A DNA stretch of 9,901 nucleotides from Competibacteraceae bacterium UBA2788. Its GTDB lineage: Bacteria > Pseudomonadota > Gammaproteobacteria > Competibacterales > Competibacteraceae. Position numbers and translations under genes: made by a program. Where the stretch lies: positions 27,028 to 36,928 of the forward strand of contig DEHY01000176.1 in assembly GCA_002352185.1 (NCBI GenBank), written 5' to 3'. Numbering within the stretch: the first letter of the stretch is position 1; each line of letters starts with the position of its first letter. The notes under the pieces are model-generated. The model was not told where the DNA came from. It worked only from the letters and a program-made list of their open reading frames with translations, and searched no databases. Shown here piece by piece: positions 1 through 6,148 of the stretch.

Positions 1-599
1 GCTAACCCCGCGTCCCTGTCGCCGGTATAACCGGGCGCCGCCTGATCCATCCGCACCTGTTCCGGGCGCAGGCGCAGCAGCTCCGAGGTTTCCCATTCAC
101 CGGCATGCAGGCCGACCGCCGTTAACGGAATACCCGCCTCTGCCGCTATCGCCAGCACCGCATCGCCGCACACCGTCATCGCATCGGGAATCCACACCGC
201 CAATGTCGGCAGCTCCTGCCGCAATCGCGTTTCCGCCAGCGCCAGCGCCCGCCCATTGCCGCCATGCGCCGACAGTACGACCAGGCGTTGCACCCCCCAG
301 GCGACCATGCGCCGGGCGCAATCCACAATCACCGCCGCCAGCGTTTCCGCCTCCAGACTCAACAGGCCCGCAAAACCGCCATGCTCATCAGAACAGCCGA
401 CAGGGATGACCGGCGCGATCAACACGGGCAACCGCCCGGCCAGCCGCCCGGCCAGCGCCTCCGCCCGCCAGGTGTCCGTGCCCAGGGGCAGATGCGGGCC
501 GTGCTGCTCGGTGGCTCCCAGCGGCAAAATCACCGTGGTGATGCCAGCGGCGACCGCCTGCGCCACCGCCGGCCCGGTCAATTCGGCGAGTGGTTTCAT
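1..599 (-). CDS. mftE: MftE, mycofactocin precursor peptide peptidase (creatininase family), 3' end cut by window edge
   Basis: I translated this frame by hand: 199 codons are open from ATG at 599 to the left edge, with no stop. The family is usually about 230-250 residues, so roughly the last 40 are missing. It is a creatininase-fold metallo-amidohydrolase. The motif LPLGATEQHGPHLPLGTDT lies at residues 25-43, with probable metal ligands Glu31, His33 and Asp42. HGGNG follows at 112-116 and HAGEWETS at 165-172, with Glu170 a likely further active-site residue. In known mycofactocin systems MftE removes the C-terminal Val-Tyr from the MftC-modified MftA peptide, leaving the AHDP core. The start overlaps the etfB stop by 4 bases (ATGA), so the two are probably translationally coupled. 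The family alone could also mean creatinine amidohydrolase or a cofactor-biosynthesis amidase. The mftC gene in the same operon makes MftE much the best call. Confidence 0.9.
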   Translation of the reverse strand, partial: MKPLAELTGPAVAQAVAAGITTVILPLGATEQHGPHLPLGTDTWRAEALAGRLAGRLPVLIAPVIPVGCSDEHGGFAGLLSLEAETLAAVIVDCARRMVAWGVQRLVVLSAHGGNGRALALAETRLRQELPTLAVWIPDAMTVCGDAVLAIAAEAGIPLTAVGLHAGEWETSELLRLRPEQVRMDQAAPGYTGDRDAGL

Positions 600-1483
600 G
601 GCGATTTTTCCAGGAACCCATGCTGGCGCAGAAAATCGATAATGGCGTCGGCCTGCTGTTCCGGCGTGCCGCTGTCGAGAATTTGCCCCGCCTTGCCGGC
701 CACTCCGGCGGACAGGATCTGAGCAACCCGCTCCGGCGCCGACCTGTGGCAATCCGGCGTAAACATCACCCGCGCCCGGGGTCGCGGCGGCATGACTTCA
801 TGCAACGTCATCGCCGGAAAGTGCAAATCCTGCGGCGACAACCCCAACTCCTCCAGCCCGTACAACGGGATCGGCGTGTGTTTAACCCGCATCAGGCTCG
901 GCAGGCTGGCTTGGCGCAGATGCACCAGCCCGGTTTCCAGACCCAGAATCGCCGGCAGGGTCACTTCACTTTCCGCCCGCGCCCCGCGCGCCAGCCGGCG
1001 CTGCACCCGCATCCGCCCCGACTGAAGTTCATCCGGCTGCATCTCGAACTGCGTGACCTCAGTGACCACCGGCCAGCCCAGATGCTCGGCCAGCAGCGCG
1101 GGCACCGTCCCCGATCCGCGATCCACGCTGTGACCCCCGCACAGCACCAGATCAGGGAGTTCCGCCGCCCGCAACGCTGCCGCCAGCAGGATCGTGGTGA
1201 TCATGGGCTTGGTGCTGCTGATGGCCGAATCCCACACGCGCACCGCCGCATCGGCGCCCGCCGCCAGGGCTTCCTGCAACAGGCGATCCGCCTCAACCGG
1301 CCCGACGTTGAACACCGTCACCGTCCCCTGCGGCGGTCGCAGCCGCAGCGCCAGTTCCAGGGCGCTTTCATCAGCCGGATTGAGCATATAGAGCAGGCGG
1401 TCGGCGGCAATCAGGCCGGTGAGCGGATCCACTTCGATGGTGCCGGGATCGGGGACATATTTGAGGCAGACGGCGATGCGCAT
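596..1483 (-). CDS. etfB: Electron transfer flavoprotein beta subunit (EtfB/FixA-like), mycofactocin-associated
   Basis: This protein of 295 residues is the beta subunit of a heterodimeric electron transfer flavoprotein, which pairs with the alpha subunit encoded at 3122-4111. It starts MRIAVCLKYVPDPGTIEVD, the usual EtfB opening. The EtfB motif NPADESALE is at residues 35-43, and a nucleotide-binding segment CGGHSVDRGSGTVP lies at about 115-128. A longer frame reaches 1705, but the ATG at 1483 fits the family N-terminus and has GAGAAGAG seven bases upstream (1491-1498). In canonical EtfB the 115-128 segment usually carries an Asp followed by a Gln-x-Gly element; here the Gln is replaced, so AMP or second-FAD binding may differ. 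The gene lies 32 bases after fixX and overlaps mftE by 4 bases. The identity is clear; whether the ETF bifurcates electrons cannot be decided from sequence alone. Confidence 0.92.
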   Translation of the reverse strand: MRIAVCLKYVPDPGTIEVDPLTGLIAADRLLYMLNPADESALELALRLRPPQGTVTVFNVGPVEADRLLQEALAAGADAAVRVWDSAISSTKPMITTILLAAALRAAELPDLVLCGGHSVDRGSGTVPALLAEHLGWPVVTEVTQFEMQPDELQSGRMRVQRRLARGARAESEVTLPAILGLETGLVHLRQASLPSLMRVKHTPIPLYGLEELGLSPQDLHFPAMTLHEVMPPRPRARVMFTPDCHRSAPERVAQILSAGVAGKAGQILDSGTPEQQADAIIDFLRQHGFLEKSP

Positions 1484-1515
1484 GGGCGAACTCTTCTCGG
1501 CAGGTTCGGGACTCT

Positions 1516-1803
1516 TCAGGATTCCCGGAATGTGACTCCATAACCGCCGTCCGGGTAGGACCAGCGAATAGCGTTTTCCTGGTTGCAGGCGATATAACAG
1601 GTGCCGCACTCGAAACATTGCTCGTAGTTGAACAGAATGCCGCCATCGTCCAGCGGGACGAACAGATTGGCCGGACAGACGTAGACGCAGGCATGGACCG
1701 AGCATTCGTTACGGCAGATTTCCGAGTTGACGACGATATGCGGGGTCGCCGCCACCCGGAATCGCACCGTGCGCATCTTCTCTTCGTGGGTGGTCATCAC
1801 CAT
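1516..1803 (-). CDS. fixX: FixX-like ferredoxin, partner of the FixC quinone oxidoreductase
   Basis: This small iron-sulfur protein of 95 residues has cysteines at 30, 34, 39, 43 (in VCPANLF), 63, 66, 69 and 73 (CFECGTCYIAC). It ends with the FixX/ETF-QO tail WSYPDGGYGV. In eukaryotic-type ETF-quinone oxidoreductase this iron-sulfur domain is fused to the C-terminus; in FixABCX systems it is the separate FixX subunit, as here. Eight cysteines are enough for two 4Fe-4S clusters, though I can only infer the number. The start at 1803 has GAGGG at 1811-1815, seven bases away, and overlaps the end of fixC by 7 bases. An in-frame ATG two codons later (1797) is possible but is less well spaced from that site. 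It acts with FixC on the cytoplasmic face of the membrane. Confidence 0.92.
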   Translation of the reverse strand: MVMTTHEEKMRTVRFRVAATPHIVVNSEICRNECSVHACVYVCPANLFVPLDDGGILFNYEQCFECGTCYIACNQENAIRWSYPDGGYGVTFRES

Positions 1804-3125
1804 AGGTAAGCCCTCGCAACCTGGTAGGCATCGCGGAGCAACTGCCCCGGCCTGATCTCGGATTGGCGCACCATCCGGTAGGCCAGCGGCAGAATCTTGC
1901 GCTTGGGCGCGCCGTCCACCCGGAAGATTTGCTCCATACTGCGGGCGATCATTTCGGGATAAAGATTCTGTAAACGCGGCCCGTTGACGAAGGACGGCGC
2001 ATGGCGATAAGCCCGAAAATCGGTGGAAACATGGCGCTGTTTCAGATGCTTGCGATAAACCGCCAGGGAGCGCGCCGAGAAATTACCCCGCCGGCAGGCT
2101 GCAATCGCGGTTTCCGCCGCCGCCAAACCGGATTGGATGGCGTAGTTCATCCCTTCCAGATACAGCCCGGCGGCCAGACAGAATCCGGCGGCGTCGCCGG
2201 CCACCAGCAGGCCGTCGGTATACAGCTTCGGTTGCATGGCCCAGCCGCTTTCCGGGATCAGATGGGCCGAGTACTCGCGCAACTTGCCGCCGCGCACCAG
2301 CGGCGCAACCGCCGGATGCGCTTTGAACCGTTCCAGCAGTTCATACGGGCGCTTGCGCCGCTCCACCAGCGACGACACCTGGCCGATCACCCCCAGCGAC
2401 AGCGAATCGCGGTTGGTGTAGAGAAACGCGCCGCCGTGGACATCTTCGGTAATCGCTCCCAGATATTCAAACGCGATGCCTTCGTTGCCGGTGAGATGAA
2501 AGCGATCCTGGATGATCGCCGGGTCCAGCCCGATCACTTCCTTGACCCCCAGCGACAGTTCATGGGCGTGAAATTCGCGCTGCAAGCCGGCTTTCTTGGC
2601 CAGGAAGGAGTTAACCCCATCGCAGGCGATCACCACCTTGCCGTAAATCTCGCCCTGTTCGCGGCGCACCCGCACCCCGACGACGCGACCATCATCCCAC
2701 AGCACATCGTCCACCACCGCCGAGGTCAGCAGAAAAGCGCCCGCCGCCTCGGCCTGAGCGGCCAGCCAGCGGTCGAACTTGGGCCGCAGCACGCTGAAGC
2801 CGTTATAGGGCGCGGTGGCGTACCCCGAACCGGCGCAGCGGAAGTCCAATGCGACGGCGGTGGTCGGCGACATGAAGGCAATGTCGCGGCGACAGATATA
2901 GCGTTCGACCGGAGCCTGCTCCCACCAGTTGGGAATCAGTTGATTCAGGATGGCGCTGCCGTAGAACACCGCCCCGGACACGTTCTTGGCGCCGGGGTAT
3001 TCGCCGCGTTCCAGCAGCAGCACCTTGAGACCGGCGCGGGCGCTCAGTAGCGCGGCGGCGCTGCCGGCGGGTCCGGCGCCAACCACGATGACATCAAATT
3101 GTTCTTTGGCGGGGAGGGCAGTCAT
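1797..3125 (-). CDS. fixC: FixC-type ETF-quinone oxidoreductase flavoprotein
   Basis: This FAD-dependent oxidoreductase of 442 residues is the usual length for FixC. The N-terminal dinucleotide fold DVIVVGAGPAGSAAALL lies at 11-27, followed by the LLLERG acidic end of the second strand at about 36-41. AGDAAGF at 309-315 is the second FAD contact. KLREYSAHLIPESG at 281-294 and YLEGMNYAIQSG at 322-333 are typical of FixC/ETF-QO. It lacks the C-terminal Fe-S domain of full-length ETF-QO, which fixX supplies next door. It should take electrons from the ETF and pass them to the quinone pool through a membrane-surface site; I see no transmembrane helix. The start forms an ATGA overlap with the etfA stop. 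Geranylgeranyl reductases share the fold, but the ETF neighbours and fixX make FixC the better call. Confidence 0.93.
   Translation of the reverse strand: MTALPAKEQFDVIVVGAGPAGSAAALLSARAGLKVLLLERGEYPGAKNVSGAVFYGSAILNQLIPNWWEQAPVERYICRRDIAFMSPTTAVALDFRCAGSGYATAPYNGFSVLRPKFDRWLAAQAEAAGAFLLTSAVVDDVLWDDGRVVGVRVRREQGEIYGKVVIACDGVNSFLAKKAGLQREFHAHELSLGVKEVIGLDPAIIQDRFHLTGNEGIAFEYLGAITEDVHGGAFLYTNRDSLSLGVIGQVSSLVERRKRPYELLERFKAHPAVAPLVRGGKLREYSAHLIPESGWAMQPKLYTDGLLVAGDAAGFCLAAGLYLEGMNYAIQSGLAAAETAIAACRRGNFSARSLAVYRKHLKQRHVSTDFRAYRHAPSFVNGPRLQNLYPEMIARSMEQIFRVDGAPKRKILPLAYRMVRQSEIRPGQLLRDAYQVARAYLW
1811..1815 (-). promoter_or_regulatory. Shine-Dalgarno site deciding the fixX start
   Basis: GAGGG on the minus strand lies seven bases before the ATG at 1803 and thirteen before the alternative ATG at 1797. 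This favours the upstream start, which overlaps the end of fixC. Confidence 0.55.
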
Positions 3126-4111
3126 GGCGTGATTTCCGTGAGCTTGCGGATCAGGATCGGCAGAATTTGATGCAGGTCGCCCACCACCCCCAGGTCCGCC
3201 CGCTTCAGAATCGGCGCGGTGCGGTCGCTATTGACGGCGACCACCTGTTCGCTGCCGGTGATGCCGGACAGATGCTGACCGGCGCCGGACACGCCGAAGG
3301 CCATATACAGTTTCGGGGCGACGATCTGGCCGGTTGAGCCAATGAAGCGTTCCACCGCCAGCCAGCCGCGATCCGCCGCTACCCGGGTTCCGCCCAGCGC
3401 GGCCCCGATCTGCTCGGCCAGTCGCTTCACCAGCGCCATCCCATCCGGCCCACCTGCGCCGAAACCGCCGGAGACGATCCGCTCGGCCTCGCTCAAACTG
3501 ACCGTGCGCGGATCAGCCGGCAGCGTGCGCAGGGTGCGGTCGCGGAAACTGGCGGGATCGAGTTCCGGGCGCACCACCGTGACTTCAGCGCTACGCCCGC
3601 GCTGCGGCGCTCCCACCCCGCGCACGCCGGGAGTCAGCATGGCGCAGACCAGAGTCGCGTAGGGCCAGATCAGCCGTTCCTGGCACGCGCCGCCGTAGGT
3701 GTGGCGAATGATCTCCGGGTAGCCATCGCCGATGATGCCAATGCGCATGCAGCAGCCGACCAGCGGTAAGCGCCAGCGCACCGACAGCCGGGGCAGCCAG
3801 GCGCGGATCTGGCCGCTGTCCGGGGCCAGCAGCAGCGTCGGATGGGCATCGAGCAGCACCGGGGCCAGCGCCTGCAACCAGCCATCGGCGCTGAATTGGG
3901 CCAGAGCTTCATGCTCCACCACCGTCACCCGATCCGCGCCGTGCGCCGCCAGCGTTGCGGCCAGCGGCGTAACTTCATTGCCGCACAGGATCGTGTGTAC
4001 CTGCGCGCCCAACTGATCGGCGACTTCGCGTCCTTCTTCCACGCATTCCAGGCTGGCCTGCGTCAATTCGCCGTGTTCGCTCTCGGCGATGACCACCACG
4101 AACTTGTCCAT
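3122..4111 (-). CDS. etfA: Electron transfer flavoprotein alpha subunit (EtfA/FixB-like), mycofactocin-associated
   Basis: This 329-residue protein is the alpha subunit of an ETF heterodimer, which binds the electron-carrying FAD in its C-terminal domain. The FAD site is easy to see: FIGSTGQIVAPKLYMAFGVS at about 256-275, then GAGQHLSGI at 276-284, VAVNSDRTAPI at 291-301, and ADLGVVGDL at 305-313. The N-terminal part (1-190) is the more variable alpha-subunit domain, and there is no fused ferredoxin domain. The ATG directly abuts the TAA of the upstream oxidoreductase with no spacer. A GGGAGGG Shine-Dalgarno site at 4120-4126 lies inside that gene. Its beta subunit is not adjacent: it lies two genes downstream, after fixC and fixX. 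Expected role: accepts electrons from a dehydrogenase, plausibly one or both neighbouring OYE-like enzymes (inference), and delivers them to FixC. Confidence 0.93.
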   Translation of the reverse strand: MDKFVVVIAESEHGELTQASLECVEEGREVADQLGAQVHTILCGNEVTPLAATLAAHGADRVTVVEHEALAQFSADGWLQALAPVLLDAHPTLLLAPDSGQIRAWLPRLSVRWRLPLVGCCMRIGIIGDGYPEIIRHTYGGACQERLIWPYATLVCAMLTPGVRGVGAPQRGRSAEVTVVRPELDPASFRDRTLRTLPADPRTVSLSEAERIVSGGFGAGGPDGMALVKRLAEQIGAALGGTRVAADRGWLAVERFIGSTGQIVAPKLYMAFGVSGAGQHLSGITGSEQVVAVNSDRTAPILKRADLGVVGDLHQILPILIRKLTEITP

Positions 4112-6145
4112 TTATACCGCCCTCCCGGCCCGTTCGCCTTCGATGATCGCGGCGTGCGCCCGGCGCGGCGCCACGCAGTCGCCAATCCGGTAAAGCGTCG
4201 GCACCCGTCCTTTCAGCGTCTGGTACAGGTCTTGATCCACTTGGCGGACTTGCGCAAGCAGATTGCTGGCGCGGGCGTTATCGGCTTTAAGCGCCTGATA
4301 CAGGCTGTCGTCGGCTTGGCGGTGAATCGCCAGCACCACGGTATCAACCTTGGGAAAATGCACGATCTGGCCGCTGTAGTTGTGCAGCGCCATCACCACG
4401 CCGTTATCGATGCTGAGTACCGAATGATTCGGGGTGCAGCGAATGCCCAGCCGCCGGGCCTGGCGATACCAGTTTTCCAAATCCAGGGTGATGCCCAAAT
4501 CCTGGCCGACATACAGGGTCGGCGTGACCACTTCCACCTCGCAGCCCTGTTCCGCCAGAAACTCGGCGACGCTGGTCGCCTCGTGGAAACCCAGCCGATC
4601 CACGATCAGCACCTTCCAGCCTGGCTGGACCTTGCCCGACAGGATATCCACCACGTCGGCCACGCCGGGGCCATCGCCGCCCGGAATGGCGCTGCGGTTG
4701 GGAATCGAGCCGGTCGCCACGATCACCGCATCCGGCTTGGCGGCCAGCACGGAATCCAAAGTAGCGACGACGCCGGTTTTGACCTCGACCCCCAGTTGCT
4801 CCACCTCGTGCAGCAGATTACGCACGATGTCGCCAAACTCGGCGCGGCCCGCCACCCGCACCGCCCACACCACCTGCCCGCCCAGCCGGGCTTCCTTTTC
4901 CAGCAGCGTGACCCGATGCCCCCGGCGAGCGGCTACGGCAGCCGCCTTCAGTCCGGCGGGACCGCCGCCGATTACGATCACCCGCTTTGGGGTCGCGGCG
5001 GGTTGCAGGGTGCCCACCCCGTAATGCTTCTCCTGACCGGTGGCTGGAGTTTCAATACAGCCCATCCAGCGATTGAGGCCCATCCGACCCACGCATTCCT
5101 GATTGCAGGACAGGCACAGGCGGATATCGTCGGTGCGATTTTCCCGCGCCTTGCGGGCAAATTCGGGATCGGCGATTTGGCCCCGGACGATCCCGACCAG
5201 ATCGGCATGGCCTTCGCTCAGGATGCGCTCCGCCTGGATCGGGTCTTTGATCCGACCCACTCCGATCACGGGCAATCGCACCGCCTTGCGGATAGCTGAG
5301 GGAATGAACAGGGCGTAGTCCGGGCGGATGCGCATCGAGGCTTCGATCATGTACAGCGTTTGCGTAGCGGTGCCGATGCTGGTGTTGATCAGGTCGATCA
5401 GGCCGTCCGCTTCCAGCAGGCGCGCCACCGCGACCGTCTCGTCGAGGGTGATGCCCTCGCGGATCAACTCGTCGCCGCACAGGCGCACGCTGATCACGTA
5501 ATCGCGCCCCACCTCGTTGCGGATCGCGGCGATGATCTCGCGCAGCAGCCGGGCGCGGTTGTCCAGACTGCCGCCGTATTCATCACTGCGGTGGTTGGTA
5601 TTGCGCGACAGGAACTGGCGGACGATGGAGGAATGGGAGCATTGCAGTTCCACCCCGTCGAAGCCGCCCTCGCGGGTATAGGCGGCCACCCGCACATAAC
5701 CCTGGATGATCTCAAGAATATCCTCGTGTTCCACTGCTTTCGCCACTTCGCGGAACAGGGGATCGGCCAGCGCCGACGGCGCCCAGGCGGGCAGCCGGGT
5801 GAACATGCCGCTGCTCTGGCCGCCGTTGTGGTTGATCTGGGCCAGAATCGGCGTTCCTTCCGCGTGGACCGCCGCCGTGATCCGCCGGTAATGGGGAATG
5901 ACCCGGCGGTGAAAAGCATGGATCAGCTTTTCGTAGGGGTGATCGGTGGGATGGGTGGATTGCTCTTCGGTGATGATCAGCCCGGTCCCGCCGCGCGCCC
6001 GCTCCCGGTAGTAGTACAGATGCCGCTCGCTCGGCATGAAATCTTCGGCGTAGTTGGTCAGGTGCGCCGAAAAGACAATCCGGTTCTTGACGGTGATGCT
6101 GCCGATCCTGAACGGGGTGAACAACAGTCGTGGGCGATTGCTCAT
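4112..6145 (-). CDS. Mycofactocin-associated FadH/OYE family FMN/FAD/4Fe-4S oxidoreductase, cluster-complete copy
   Basis: This 677-residue enzyme belongs to the family of 2,4-dienoyl-CoA reductase (FadH), BaiCD/BaiH and trimethylamine dehydrogenase. Residues 1 to about 340 form the OYE-type FMN barrel, starting LFTPFRIGSITVKNRIVFS, with RSDEYGGSLDNRARLL at 186-201. All four 4Fe-4S ligands are present: Cys344, 347, 351 and 363 (CxxCxxxC, then 11 residues, then C). The Rossmann motif VIGGGPAGLKAA lies at 391-402, and the protein ends with RIGDCVAPRRAHAAI and its AGRAV tail. FadH/OYE enzymes of this kind are a known mycofactocin-associated group. Its substrate is not known to me. The position of the usual catalytic Tyr (in VELQCSHSS, residues 165-173) is Ser173, so a classical ene-reductase reaction is doubtful. 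It lies 3 bases after the paralogous gene, with a GGGAGG site at 6154-6159. Confidence 0.9.
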   Translation of the reverse strand: MSNRPRLLFTPFRIGSITVKNRIVFSAHLTNYAEDFMPSERHLYYYRERARGGTGLIITEEQSTHPTDHPYEKLIHAFHRRVIPHYRRITAAVHAEGTPILAQINHNGGQSSGMFTRLPAWAPSALADPLFREVAKAVEHEDILEIIQGYVRVAAYTREGGFDGVELQCSHSSIVRQFLSRNTNHRSDEYGGSLDNRARLLREIIAAIRNEVGRDYVISVRLCGDELIREGITLDETVAVARLLEADGLIDLINTSIGTATQTLYMIEASMRIRPDYALFIPSAIRKAVRLPVIGVGRIKDPIQAERILSEGHADLVGIVRGQIADPEFARKARENRTDDIRLCLSCNQECVGRMGLNRWMGCIETPATGQEKHYGVGTLQPAATPKRVIVIGGGPAGLKAAAVAARRGHRVTLLEKEARLGGQVVWAVRVAGRAEFGDIVRNLLHEVEQLGVEVKTGVVATLDSVLAAKPDAVIVATGSIPNRSAIPGGDGPGVADVVDILSGKVQPGWKVLIVDRLGFHEATSVAEFLAEQGCEVEVVTPTLYVGQDLGITLDLENWYRQARRLGIRCTPNHSVLSIDNGVVMALHNYSGQIVHFPKVDTVVLAIHRQADDSLYQALKADNARASNLLAQVRQVDQDLYQTLKGRVPTLYRIGDCVAPRRAHAAIIEGERAGRAV
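4120..4126 (-). promoter_or_regulatory. Shine-Dalgarno site of etfA, embedded in the end of OYE 2
   Basis: GGGAGGG on the minus strand lies eight bases before the ATG at 4111, inside the codons for the Gly-Arg-Ala tail of OYE 2. The stop and start codons abut directly, so etfA is probably translated by ribosomes finishing OYE 2. Confidence 0.7.
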
Positions 6146-6148
6146 GAG

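Noticed and set aside
590..1543. A 317-codon plus-strand open frame opposite etfB
   Set aside because: It is low in hydrophobic core residues, rich in Arg/Gln/His, and lies wholly opposite a clear EtfB.
1484..1705. N-terminal extension of EtfB in the same frame
   Set aside because: It overlaps fixX and lacks EtfB character; the usual EtfB start MRIAVCLKYVPD is at 1483.
3842..5299. A 485-codon plus-strand open frame opposite etfA and OYE 2
   Set aside because: It has the same antisense composition and no motif; it crosses the boundary of two well-supported minus-strand genes.
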